Source of the DNA: Clostridia bacterium
GTDB taxonomy: Bacteria; Bacillota; Peptococcia; DRI-13; UBA5745
Assembly: GCA_018436095.1 (NCBI GenBank)
Contig: JAHDMJ010000007.1
Span: 62,001-126,000, forward strand
Direction: 5' to 3'
Length of the DNA stretch: 64,000 bases
In this document: piece after piece, positions 33,693 to 41,838 of the stretch
Numbering within the stretch: position 1 is the first letter of the stretch
Layout: every line of letters begins with the position of its first letter
The notes under the pieces: generated by a model
Database searches by the model: none
What the model saw: the letters and a program-made list of their open reading frames with translations, nothing else
Told to the model about the DNA's origin: nothing
Made by a program: the position numbers and the translations under genes

Positions 33693-34993
33693 TCCTCAGC
33701 TTTTTTTGCCGGCTGACGGCAGATCTGGCCTTTTATTTCTCTTTTGCCAATTATCTTTTGATCTTTGCCGCATCGGGCTCGAATCAGCCCTCTGCCGCTG
33801 CGGGGACTCCTTCCTTTACCGCCGCTCCCATTCTATGGCCTATAGCCCTGTTATTGGCGGCGGGTCTCTTCTCTTACCTGCTAAAAACAAAGACAGGGAG
33901 AAAACCCCTTCAAGCTTTGCCCCTGTTTCTTCCCTGCCTCATTTTGTTATTGTCGCCGGGCCTGCTTCCCCTGCTGGTAATGCTGCCGCCCTGGGCCTAT
34001 CTGGCCTATATTCTTTTTCAGGGCCGGGAACAGCTATCCCACAGCCAATATCATGACCGTTTTTTCTGGAGCCTCAAGCTATTGCCCCTGCTGATTTTGC
34101 CGCCGCTGCTTAGCTTCCGCCTTGATCTTCTAACCCTTGTGCAGCGGCAAATACTGCCCTTTGTGGTTCTTTATCTCTTTTGCAGTGTTTTATCCTTGCG
34201 GCTTTCCCGCCATCAACAAGAGTCTTTGGGCCGCAAATCTATGCTATTGACCAACCTCCTGCTATTGCTCTGCTTTTTTCTGCTCTGCCTTTCCTTCGTC
34301 TATTCTCAGGTCTGGTCTTTAGCCTGGCAGGGTCTGGCCCTGATTTATAAATATCTATTGGCTCCCTTGCTGCTTCTGCTGGCCATGGCCATCTCCTTGC
34401 CTTTTTTCGCCTTTGGCTTATTGATCAAGTTGTTGGCGGAAAAAAATCCCCCGGCAGAAGGCACCCCTTTCGCCCAAGAGCTGGGAGAGGCCATGTCCTC
34501 TGCTTTCGGTGATGCTCCCCTGGGCGGTTTCCCGGAGTCCCTGCGCCTCCTGCTGTTGTTTTTGCTGCTGCTGGCCTTTCTCTGGGTGGCCTGGCGTCTG
34601 TTCCGGCGGCTGGCCGGCGCCTCTGCTGCCCCGGCAGACTCTGCCGCCATCAGCGAAAGCCGGCAAAAGCTTTCTCCTTCTGCCGGCCAGGATTTAAATT
34701 TATTGCCGCCGGCGGATTCCCGTCTGGCGGTACGGTACTATTACCGTAAGTTTTTACGTTTATGCCAAAAGCAAGGCTTACCTTTGGAAGCCGGCCAAAC
34801 CAGCCTGGATATTCAGGCGCTGGCCCAGGAGCAACTGCCCTCCCAGCAGGCCGCTTTAGCAGAATTGCGGCAGCTCTATCTGCCGGCCCGCTATGACAAA
34901 AGCAGCTCTGTCACCGATAAGGAAAAAGCAAGCAGGGCCAAGGCCATTTACCGGCTGATTAAAAAGGCTTTTTTAGAGAAAGCAAATGGCTGA
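33689..34993 (+). CDS. Membrane protein of the MoxR/DUF58 cluster (DUF4129-like C-terminus)
   Basis: A 434-residue protein with about eight hydrophobic segments to residue ~310 and a soluble C-terminal domain. The end (LAVRYYYRKFLRLCQKQGLP; AALAELRQLYLPARYDKSSS; KAIYRLIKKAFLEKAN) resembles the DUF4129 domain that usually closes transglutaminase-like membrane proteins next to MoxR and DUF58. No transglutaminase Cys-His-Asp domain is present, so this looks like a shortened form. Its last 35 bp overlap the convergent idi gene. Confidence 0.75.
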   Translation: MILSFFCRLTADLAFYFSFANYLLIFAASGSNQPSAAAGTPSFTAAPILWPIALLLAAGLFSYLLKTKTGRKPLQALPLFLPCLILLLSPGLLPLLVMLPPWAYLAYILFQGREQLSHSQYHDRFFWSLKLLPLLILPPLLSFRLDLLTLVQRQILPFVVLYLFCSVLSLRLSRHQQESLGRKSMLLTNLLLLLCFFLLCLSFVYSQVWSLAWQGLALIYKYLLAPLLLLLAMAISLPFFAFGLLIKLLAEKNPPAEGTPFAQELGEAMSSAFGDAPLGGFPESLRLLLLFLLLLAFLWVAWRLFRRLAGASAAPADSAAISESRQKLSPSAGQDLNLLPPADSRLAVRYYYRKFLRLCQKQGLPLEAGQTSLDIQALAQEQLPSQQAALAELRQLYLPARYDKSSSVTDKEKASRAKAIYRLIKKAFLEKANG

Positions 34994-35522
34994 TGACCTT
35001 GGGAGCGGCAATCAGAAACCAGGCGGCATAGCGGCTGGGATTATCTTTTAAATCTGCCGCTAAAGCATCAATCTCCACCCAGGCCAGCTCCTGAATTTCT
35101 GCAGGATCCGGCTGCAAGCTTCCTCCTGCCGCCGTCTCATCCCAGCAGCCGATAAAGACATGGTCAAATTCGTATTCCGATAAGCCGTCTGCAAAAACCT
35201 GGCGGTAAACGAAGGCATCAATCTCCGTCAGCCCGCATTGAATACCCACTTCTTCCTTAAGCCGCCGGCCGGCGGCTTCTTTCGTATCCTCACCGGGCCG
35301 GGGATGGGAGCAGCACGTATTGGCCCAAAGGCCGCCGCTGTGGTATTTGCCGCCGGCCCGCTGCTGGATCAATAAACGTTTGGCTTCTATATCCGTTATA
35401 AATACAGAAAAAGCCCTGTGCAAAAGGCCTTTTCGATGAGTTTCTTCCTTGCCCGCCTCACCCAAAGGCCGGTCTAATACATCTACCAGAATTAGCCGGT
35501 CTTGACTGTTATTCATATTCAT
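34959..35522 (-). CDS. idi: Isopentenyl-diphosphate delta-isomerase, type 1 (Nudix)
   Basis: A 187-residue type 1 IPP isomerase, interconverting IPP and DMAPP. The active-site Cys lies in GGLWANTCCSHPRPGE (about residue 70), the Nudix-like metal site in AAGRRLKEEVGIQ, and the Glu residues in EYEFDHVFIG. Most Firmicutes carry the unrelated type 2 enzyme or none, so a type 1 gene is less common here. It fits functionally with the prenyl synthase at 60.6 kb. It overlaps the convergent gene's 3' end and follows the threonine ammonia-lyase by 4 bp. Confidence 0.93.
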   Translation of the reverse strand: MNMNNSQDRLILVDVLDRPLGEAGKEETHRKGLLHRAFSVFITDIEAKRLLIQQRAGGKYHSGGLWANTCCSHPRPGEDTKEAAGRRLKEEVGIQCGLTEIDAFVYRQVFADGLSEYEFDHVFIGCWDETAAGGSLQPDPAEIQELAWVEIDALAADLKDNPSRYAAWFLIAAPKVISHLLSLKKPF

Positions 35523-35526
35523 CTCC

Positions 35527-36684
35527 TTACCATTTCAATAAAGTAATACCATCCCGGCGCAAAGCCGATAAAATTTCTTCACCATGCTGAAAACTTCTCG
35601 TCTCAATGAGCACTGTAACCCCTACCATATTGATAGGTATATCTACCCGGTTGCGCTCATGGGTAACATTGATCACATTGCCTTTTTCTTTGGCGATGAT
35701 CTCCAGACAATGCTGCAAAGCTCCCGGCCTATCCCCTAAAGCCGCGGTGATTTCCCGGTATCTGCCGTTTTTCATCATGCCTCGCTGGATGATCTGGGCC
35801 ATAAAGTTTACGTCGATATTGCCGCCGCTGATGATGCAAACCACTTTTTTGCCCGCTGTCGGAAATTTTTTGTATAAGGCCGCTGCCACAGTGGCGGCGC
35901 CGGCTCCTTCCGTCACCACCTTAGCCCGTTCAAGGAGCAGCAAAATGGCTCCCGCCAGCTCTTCGTCATCTACCTGAACCATACCGTCCAGATACTTCTC
36001 TAAAATGGGTCCGGTAATTGAGCCGGGCTTTTTTACTTTGATGCCGTCGGCAATGGTATTGCTGCGGTTGGCCGCTTCCACGCCGATTACCTGAATTCGG
36101 GGATTCAGGGATTTGACAGCCAAGGCAACGCCGGCAGCCAAACCGCCGCCGCCCACCGGCACCAGGATTACCTCGGCTTCCGGCAACTGCTCCAAAATCT
36201 CCAGACCCACCGTGCCCTGACCGGCAATAATATACGGATCGTCGTAAGCATGAACGAAGGTAGCTCCCGTTTCCTGCTGCAGCTCCATGGCCTTTTGATA
36301 AGCATCGTCATAATTTTCGCCGGCCAGCACCACTTGAGCGCCGTAGCTCTTCGTGGCTGCCACCTTGGCCAGAGGCGCTCCCTCCGGCATAACGATAGTG
36401 GCGGTAAGACCGCTATTGCCGGCAGCCAGAGCCACACCCTGAGCATGATTGCCGGCGGAGGCGGCAATCACGCCTTTAGCCGCTTCTTCCTCCGAAAGGT
36501 TCAGTATCCGGTTGGCCGCTCCCCTGGATTTAAAAGAGCCTGTCTTCTGCATGTTTTCCAGCTTGAGATAAACCTGGCCGCCGATTAGCTGATCCAGGGA
36601 GCGGGAGCGGGAAAGGCCCGTTTTATGGACCTGATCTTGCAGACCTTCTTTGGCCTGCCAAATGTCTTTTAATTGGATATCCAA
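35527..36684 (-). CDS. ilvA: Threonine ammonia-lyase with ACT-like C-terminus
   Basis: A 385-residue PLP enzyme that deaminates threonine to 2-oxobutyrate. PLP lysine motif GSFKSRGAANRIL (about residue 52), substrate-loop SAGNHAQGVALAA, glycine loop VPVGGGGLAAGVA and C-terminal SGGNIDVN. A short regulatory tail (ITAALGDRPGALQHCLEIIA; NVTHERNRVDIPI) is a single ACT-like domain, so this is the 400-residue form, not the 510-residue E. coli IlvA. It may be biosynthetic or catabolic. The TTG at 36684 has GGAGG 8 bp before it; another TTG at 36690 is too close. Confidence 0.93.
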   Translation of the reverse strand: MDIQLKDIWQAKEGLQDQVHKTGLSRSRSLDQLIGGQVYLKLENMQKTGSFKSRGAANRILNLSEEEAAKGVIAASAGNHAQGVALAAGNSGLTATIVMPEGAPLAKVAATKSYGAQVVLAGENYDDAYQKAMELQQETGATFVHAYDDPYIIAGQGTVGLEILEQLPEAEVILVPVGGGGLAAGVALAVKSLNPRIQVIGVEAANRSNTIADGIKVKKPGSITGPILEKYLDGMVQVDDEELAGAILLLLERAKVVTEGAGAATVAAALYKKFPTAGKKVVCIISGGNIDVNFMAQIIQRGMMKNGRYREITAALGDRPGALQHCLEIIAKEKGNVINVTHERNRVDIPINMVGVTVLIETRSFQHGEEILSALRRDGITLLKW

Positions 36685-36763
36685 ATACAATACCTCCGCT
36701 TTCTGTAAGCTCTATGCAGTTTAGCTTGTCCCTTAGCCCTTGCCGGCAAAGCTGCACTAGCCT

Positions 36764-37348
36764 TTATTTCTCAATACCCTCTCTGGCCTCTAAACCCAGA
36801 TCATTGTAATAATGCTTGATTTCTTTCATCTCCGTAACCAGGTGAGCTTTTTCAATCAGCTCTGCCGTAGCTCCCCGGCCGGTAAGAATGACTTCCGTTT
36901 CTGCGGCTTTATTATCCAGGAGCGCTTCCAAACCGGACCAATCAATAAGGCCGAAGCTCAAGGCCACATTGATTTCATCCAGCACCACCAAATCGTATTC
37001 ACCGCTGGCCACTACTTCGGCCGCCCTGGCCAGTCCCCGGTCTACCAGAGCCTGATAATCTGCCGGCGGCTTGCCCGGAGGAAAAATCACCACACTATCG
37101 CCCCATTTAGCCTTGTCCTCTTCCGATATCACATTCTCAGGCACCATAAAAAAGGGCTTGCCCACTGTCTCTAAAGTTAGCTGAGGAGCAAAATCCGCTA
37201 AAATCTTATGTTCGCTGTAACCCTTTGCTTTCAGAAATTGCAGGAACATTACTTTTTTGCCGGCCCCCAAAGCCCGGAGGGACAAACCGATAGCCGCCGT
37301 GGTTTTGCCTTTACCATTCCCTGTGTAAACTTGAATCATACCCGTCAT
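36764..37348 (-). CDS. cobO: Cob(I)yrinic acid a,c-diamide adenosyltransferase
   Basis: A 194-residue CobA/CobO/BtuR protein that adds the adenosyl group to cobalt in corrinoids. P-loop VYTGNGKGKTTAAIGLSLRA at the N-terminus, KVMFLQFLKAKGYSEHKIL, YDLVVLDEINVALSFGLID (Walker B) and VILTGRGA. No other cobalamin genes are near, so it may serve salvage. AGGAGGG precedes the ATG. The start lies 37 bp inside the upstream TPR-like gene. Confidence 0.95.
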   Translation of the reverse strand: MTGMIQVYTGNGKGKTTAAIGLSLRALGAGKKVMFLQFLKAKGYSEHKILADFAPQLTLETVGKPFFMVPENVISEEDKAKWGDSVVIFPPGKPPADYQALVDRGLARAAEVVASGEYDLVVLDEINVALSFGLIDWSGLEALLDNKAAETEVILTGRGATAELIEKAHLVTEMKEIKHYYNDLGLEAREGIEK

Positions 37349-37877
37349 TTTTCTTCCCTCCTATAAATTCCACACCCTCAAGCTGCGAGGCGTTGTTGAA
37401 ATATTGCTGGGCCTGGTTGTAGCAGTCCCCCGCTTCCCGGTACTTTTCTTCCCGCTGCAATTGGGTGGCCAACTGATTGAAGGCCAAAGCCAAATTAAAA
37501 TGGGACTCATGAGCCGCCGGCGCTAAAAGCAAGGAGGCCTGCAGCATCCAAATAGCTTGGGGCAGGTTGTATTGGGCGGCCATTTCCGTCCCCTCATAAA
37601 AAAGCTGGCTGGCCAGCTCTTCATTGTAGACATTGAGCCAGGCGCAATACTGGGGGTTCAGGGGCGACTCCGGCTCGTGGCCCAGCAAAAACACCATGGT
37701 ACTGGCAACCGCCGCAAAAAACTCCTGGCTGCTCATACCGCTTTTTAATGAGGAAATGAAGATGGGGTAGGCCGGCAGCACCGGTGATTGCTCCATTCCC
37801 GGCAATTCCGGCTGTACCCAGGGCAAATAAGTGATCTGGCTGTGCCAGGTTTTATCCCAAGGTAAATAACCAGTCAT
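37311..37877 (-). CDS. Uncharacterised TPR-like protein
   Basis: A 188-residue soluble protein. Residues ~105-170 look like tetratricopeptide helices (LPQAIWMLQASLLLAPAAHE; HFNLALAFNQLATQLQREEK; YREAGDCYNQAQQYFNNASQ). The N-terminal ~50 residues are rich in Pro and Trp (TGYLPWDKTWHSQITYLPWV). I recognise no family. It is upstream of and overlaps cobO, so the two are probably co-expressed; a link to corrinoids is only positional. Confidence 0.75.
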   Translation of the reverse strand: MTGYLPWDKTWHSQITYLPWVQPELPGMEQSPVLPAYPIFISSLKSGMSSQEFFAAVASTMVFLLGHEPESPLNPQYCAWLNVYNEELASQLFYEGTEMAAQYNLPQAIWMLQASLLLAPAAHESHFNLALAFNQLATQLQREEKYREAGDCYNQAQQYFNNASQLEGVEFIGGKKNDGYDSSLHREW

Positions 37878-37922
37878 TTATCCACCTGCTTTCGTTTTTA
37901 TAATCTTATAATACCATAACGC

Positions 37923-37956
37923 CTAAAAAGAAAATAGAGCCCAAAATTGAGCCCTA
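37923..37956 (-). terminator. Terminator of the nine-gene carboxylate operon
   Basis: A reverse-strand 10-bp stem with two G-U pairs (TAGGGCTCAA/TTGGGCTCTA) and a 2-nt loop, followed by TTTTCTTTTT, 27 bp after the prpF stop. Confidence 0.75.
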
Positions 37957-37982
37957 TATATCTTATTTCTTTAAAAACTTTG

Positions 37983-39143
37983 TTAATCAAATATACTTTT
38001 CTTAATATAGACGTAGCCGTCCATAATTTTACGAGCAGTGCGATAAAAAGCTGCCCGGGTTAAAAAACGCTTGCCTTCCCGCAGTTCGGAAGCTGCTTCC
38101 ACCTCGATGATCCCGGCCGGATGGCCAATACGGATCACCGGAGCCTCCTTAGCTGCTTCCGAAAGCTGCTCCCATAATACAGTGCCGGGAATCTTTGCAG
38201 CCGCTCCTGTACAGACAGTGCCGGTTCCGGGATAGGTTTTGTGCATTTTAAGCATAAACAGCAGCCGGGAAACGATATCCACCTCTTTCTTTGCTACCTC
38301 TTTACCGTTGTAACAGCTGTAATCAGCCGGCGGGCTCACAATAGCGAAGAAGGGAATGTATGGACTTTTTGCCGCAGCGTCCTCTTCTTTATCAACCAAG
38401 CCGCAGAGTAAGGCGGCCCGGGCACGGATCATCTCAATAGTATCCATCAGCGGCTTGTTGCTCTCGATCTCAGACGGCGTTTCTGTGCCCTTCATTCCCA
38501 GTGAAGCGGCAGAAATGAAAACCAAAGGGTTTCCCGCATCTACCACTGAAACCTCGAAACTACCTTTTTCACCAAAATCAAATATTTCTTTGGGCTTGCC
38601 GGTAGGCAGCAAGCTGCCGGTGAAAGCGCCCTGGGTATCGGAAAAATCCAGAGTAATTCGCATGCCAGTACCGGGAACCCCCGAAATGGCATAGTCTCCA
38701 TCCGATAAGGCACGGCCGTTCTTGACCGGAACATCAGTCAGGATCACGTTATCAGTATTGGTTAGATGGATTCGTATTGTGGTAATCGGCTCAATCGGTT
38801 CAACCAGCCCTGCATCGATAGCAAAGGGCCCTACAGCTGAAGAAATGTTCCCGCAATTACCCTTATAATCTACCATAGGGGCAGTGTAGCTAACTTGCCC
38901 AAAGGTGTAATCCACATCGCAATCTTCACGGGTGGAGGGCCCGATGATTGCAACCTTACTGGTCAAGGTATCGGCGCCGCCTAAACCGTCGATCTGCCGA
39001 ATGTCCACTCCGCCAAAGGCGGCAAGAATTACCTGATCACGCAACGGTTGTTGTTTAGGCAAGTCATTTTCCAGAAAAAATACAGCTTTGCTGGTGCCAC
39101 CGCGCATAATGCTGCAGCGTATCATTTCCATATCAGGATGCAT
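37983..39143 (-). CDS. PrpF-family double-bond isomerase
   Basis: A 386-residue PrpF (AcnD-accessory) family protein. Members move a C=C bond in unsaturated di- and tricarboxylates: 2-methylaconitate cis-trans isomerase, trans-aconitate isomerase, or methylitaconate delta-isomerase of nicotinate fermenters. Landmarks: MIRCSIMRGGTSKAVFFLEN, GGVDIRQIDGLGGADTLTSK, DYTFGQVS, KGNCGNISSAVGPFAIDAGL (catalytic Cys region), VDAGNPLVFI and GHPAGIIEVEA. It is last in the operon, 19 bp after the LeuD-like gene. AGGAGG precedes the ATG. Substrate unknown. Confidence 0.92.
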   Translation of the reverse strand: MHPDMEMIRCSIMRGGTSKAVFFLENDLPKQQPLRDQVILAAFGGVDIRQIDGLGGADTLTSKVAIIGPSTREDCDVDYTFGQVSYTAPMVDYKGNCGNISSAVGPFAIDAGLVEPIEPITTIRIHLTNTDNVILTDVPVKNGRALSDGDYAISGVPGTGMRITLDFSDTQGAFTGSLLPTGKPKEIFDFGEKGSFEVSVVDAGNPLVFISAASLGMKGTETPSEIESNKPLMDTIEMIRARAALLCGLVDKEEDAAAKSPYIPFFAIVSPPADYSCYNGKEVAKKEVDIVSRLLFMLKMHKTYPGTGTVCTGAAAKIPGTVLWEQLSEAAKEAPVIRIGHPAGIIEVEAASELREGKRFLTRAAFYRTARKIMDGYVYIKKSIFD

Positions 39144-39162
39144 GAAAATTCCTCCTTTTATG

Positions 39163-39645
39163 TTAGGACTGTTCGAGTTGAGCTACCAAACCGCCTGCCT
39201 CCAGCATTGTCAGCAAACGGTCGGGCAGCGGAGTAAACCTATAAGTTTTTCCTTGGGTTAGGTTAAAAATTGTACCGGCTTGCATATCAACCTCCAATTC
39301 ATCCCTGTCTAAGATTTCTTCGGCCTCCTTGAGCTCTAAAGCAGCCAGCCCAATGTTGATGGCATTGCGATAAAAAATACGAGCATAGCTTTTAGCTATG
39401 ATTATTGCAATACCCGCTTGCTTGAGAGCTTGAGGTGCAGTCTCTCGGCTGGAGCCGGAGCCAAAATTATTTTCGGCTACTAAAATATCTCCTTCTTTAA
39501 CCTTGGAATAAAACTCCGGATCGACACCTTCCATGGCGTGTTTTGCCATTTCTTCAATAGAGAGCTCCATATATTTACCGGGAGTAATAATATCGGTATT
39601 GATGTTATTACCGTATTTGTGGGCTATTCCTTTAATCTTATCCAT
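39163..39645 (-). CDS. Aconitase-family hydratase small subunit (LeuD-like)
   Basis: A 160-residue swivel-domain subunit: YGNNINTDIITPGKYMELSI, VAENNFGSGSSRETAPQALK (substrate-binding loop) and AIIIAKSYARIFYRNAINIG. It pairs with the large subunit encoded 10 bp upstream. The family includes isopropylmalate isomerase, homoaconitase, maleate hydratase and dimethylmaleate hydratase. No leuA or leuB lies near, and the surrounding genes point to catabolism rather than leucine synthesis. Confidence 0.93.
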   Translation of the reverse strand: MDKIKGIAHKYGNNINTDIITPGKYMELSIEEMAKHAMEGVDPEFYSKVKEGDILVAENNFGSGSSRETAPQALKQAGIAIIIAKSYARIFYRNAINIGLAALELKEAEEILDRDELEVDMQAGTIFNLTQGKTYRFTPLPDRLLTMLEAGGLVAQLEQS

Positions 39646-39655
39646 ACTGCACCTC

Positions 39656-40921
39656 CTAAAGGAAGGCTCTGGGATCGGTTATGCAGCCTTCCAGAGCAGT
39701 AGCTGCAGCTGTAGCTGCAGAAACAAGATATACATCTCCATGCTTGCTGCCCATCCGTCCAATGAAGTTACGGTTGGTAGTGGAAACACAGACCTCCCCT
39801 TTGCCGATGGTGCCGGAGTGCAAACCTAAGCAAGCTCCGCAGGTAGGAGCGAGCACAACAGATCCCGCGTCCGACAGCGCCTTCAGCAGACCTTCCTCCA
39901 GAGCTTCTCGCCAGACACGCTGGGATGAGGGAGAAACCAATAGCCGTATTTTCTTTGACACTTGTTTCCCCTGCAACATTTTGGCTGCGATTCGTAAATC
40001 GTTGAGGCGGCCGCCGGTGCAGGATCCAATATACACCTGATCCACCTTTAATCCCGCAATATCCTGCACAGGCTTAACATTGTCAACCTCGTGGGGACAG
40101 GCGGCAACCGGTACCAGATCGCTGGCATCAAAGACAAGTCTCCGGGCGTAGCAGGCATCCGGATCAGCGCAATAAAGCGGTGCATTCTCCGCCTGACTTA
40201 TGTCGTGGTATTTCAGGTAGTCCACTGTTTTTTGGTCGGCGGCAATCAAGCCTACTTTGGCGCCGGCCTCCACTGCCATGTTAGCGATACACATTCGTTC
40301 ATCCATGGACAAAGACTCGATAGTGTCTCCGAAAAACTCCATGGAACAGTAAGTAGCTCCGGCATGACCTATCTCTCCGATAGTTTGCAGAATGATATCC
40401 TTTGCATAAACGCCTTTGGCCAGGGAACCCTTCCACTCAATCCGAATACTCTCGGGCACCTTAAACCAAATTTCGCCGTTGACCAGTACCCCCAGCATCT
40501 CGGTGGAGCCAATACCAGTGGCAAAGCATCCGAAAGCTCCTGCCGTACAAGAGTGGGAATCTGTACCCACCAGAATGCTGCCGGGATAGGAATAGCCCTT
40601 TTCAGCTAAAAGCTGGTGACAGGGCCCCTCCAATTCTATAAAAGACACTCCATGTTTGAGACACCACTCTCGGCTGAATTTAACGATTTCAGACTGGTGC
40701 TCGGTGGCAGCAGGGGTATAGTGGTCAGCTATGACTACTGCTCCGGCCGGATTCTTAATCGGCTTACCAAGTTTCTCAATCTGTTCGGCAAAAATCCGAG
40801 GGCCCAAGATATCGGTCATCATGGCGCAGTCCACCGGAACCATGACTATCTCACCGGGGATGACACATTCCTTTCCTGCCTTAGCGGCTAAAATTTTTTC
40901 GGCTAAGGTCATTGCCATCAT
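39656..40921 (-). CDS. Aconitase-family hydratase large subunit (LeuC-like, 4Fe-4S)
   Basis: A 421-residue LeuC/homoaconitase-type subunit with VPVDCAMMTDILGPRIF near the N-terminus, LVGTDSHSCTAGAFGCFATG (first cluster Cys), QVYIGSCTGGRLNDLRIAAK, and APTCGACLGLHSG, which gives the second and third cluster cysteines. It should add water across the double bond of a maleate-type diacid. The length matches the archaeal/clostridial short LeuC. It overlaps the HMG-CoA-lyase-like gene by 4 bp (ATGA). An analogue with a close pathway role is dimethylmaleate hydratase DmdA, but sequence alone does not assign it. Confidence 0.93.
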   Translation of the reverse strand: MMAMTLAEKILAAKAGKECVIPGEIVMVPVDCAMMTDILGPRIFAEQIEKLGKPIKNPAGAVVIADHYTPAATEHQSEIVKFSREWCLKHGVSFIELEGPCHQLLAEKGYSYPGSILVGTDSHSCTAGAFGCFATGIGSTEMLGVLVNGEIWFKVPESIRIEWKGSLAKGVYAKDIILQTIGEIGHAGATYCSMEFFGDTIESLSMDERMCIANMAVEAGAKVGLIAADQKTVDYLKYHDISQAENAPLYCADPDACYARRLVFDASDLVPVAACPHEVDNVKPVQDIAGLKVDQVYIGSCTGGRLNDLRIAAKMLQGKQVSKKIRLLVSPSSQRVWREALEEGLLKALSDAGSVVLAPTCGACLGLHSGTIGKGEVCVSTTNRNFIGRMGSKHGDVYLVSAATAAATALEGCITDPRAFL

Positions 40922-41838
40922 ACAGCTCCCCTTCCCTGAAAGATTTTATGAATGGTCACAGAGTTGATTTTGCTGTCTCCGCTGCATCCCGTTCTTGAGG
41001 TCATAAACTCGGTGGCGGCAATTACTTTGTTTACATTTACTCCTGTGACAATGCCAAGCTCATCAAGCAAATAAACCATATCCTCAGTGGCCATATTGCC
41101 GGATGCACCCGGTGCAAAGGGACAGCCGCCCAGACCGCCGGCGGCAGTCTCAAACCGGTCAATACCTTCTTCCAATGCCGCCACAGTATTGGCAGCGGCA
41201 AGACCTCGGGTATTATGAAGATGCAGCGACCAATCTATCTGCGGATGATTTAATTTAAGCTCGGCTACTATGCGGCTGACCTGAGTGGGTACAGCCACGC
41301 CAATCGTATCGCACAGGCAGATATCATGGATGCCTAGTGTTACTGCCCCATCCACTACTTCCTGTACCCGCTCCATGGGCACCTCTCCCTCGAAGGGGCA
41401 GCCGAAGGCGGTAGCTAGGGAGAGTTTAATATGGATTTGCGGATACGCTTTCCGAATTTCTGACAACTCCTTCAGGGACTGTGCCGGTGTTTTGCGCACA
41501 TTGCTCATATTGTGAGCCTCGCTGGCAGAAATAACCACCGCCAACCGGTTAATGCCATTTTCTACGGCACGGTCCGCACCTTTTTTATTAGGCACCAAGG
41601 CGAAGGCCTTTCCGATATAGGGAGTCCCTTTCAGACTTTGAACGACTTCAGCCGCATCCTGCATCTGGGGTATGGCCTTGGGTGAAACAAAGGAGGTAAC
41701 CTCCATCAAATCCACCCCTGCCTCAAATAGCCGTTTAACAACTTCAATCTTGTCGGAAGTTTCGATCCACTGGACAACACTTTGAAAGCCATCCCGGGGC
41801 CCTACCTCACAAATGCGAACTTTCTTTGGAAATTTCAC
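40918..41838 (-). CDS. HMG-CoA-lyase-like protein
   Basis: A 306-residue DRE-TIM lyase. Metal site: VRICEVGPRDGFQS (Asp) and SLHLHNTRGLAAANTVAALE (HxH, Asn). The HMG-CoA lyase signature with its catalytic Cys is GGLGGCPFAPGASGN (about residues 230-244). Members cleave tertiary 3-hydroxyacyl-CoAs into acetyl-CoA plus a keto acid. Here the partner CoA-transferase suggests a substrate such as citramalyl-CoA or a methylated analogue instead of HMG-CoA. The start is a GTG with GGGGTG upstream. It begins one base after the CoA-transferase gene. Confidence 0.9.
   Translation of the reverse strand: MKFPKKVRICEVGPRDGFQSVVQWIETSDKIEVVKRLFEAGVDLMEVTSFVSPKAIPQMQDAAEVVQSLKGTPYIGKAFALVPNKKGADRAVENGINRLAVVISASEAHNMSNVRKTPAQSLKELSEIRKAYPQIHIKLSLATAFGCPFEGEVPMERVQEVVDGAVTLGIHDICLCDTIGVAVPTQVSRIVAELKLNHPQIDWSLHLHNTRGLAAANTVAALEEGIDRFETAAGGLGGCPFAPGASGNMATEDMVYLLDELGIVTGVNVNKVIAATEFMTSRTGCSGDSKINSVTIHKIFQGRGAV

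Noticed and set aside
39163-40921. Leucine biosynthesis leuCD
   Set aside because: No leuA or leuB nearby; the genes sit inside a catabolic operon with a TRAP transporter, so an isopropylmalate role is unlikely though not excluded.
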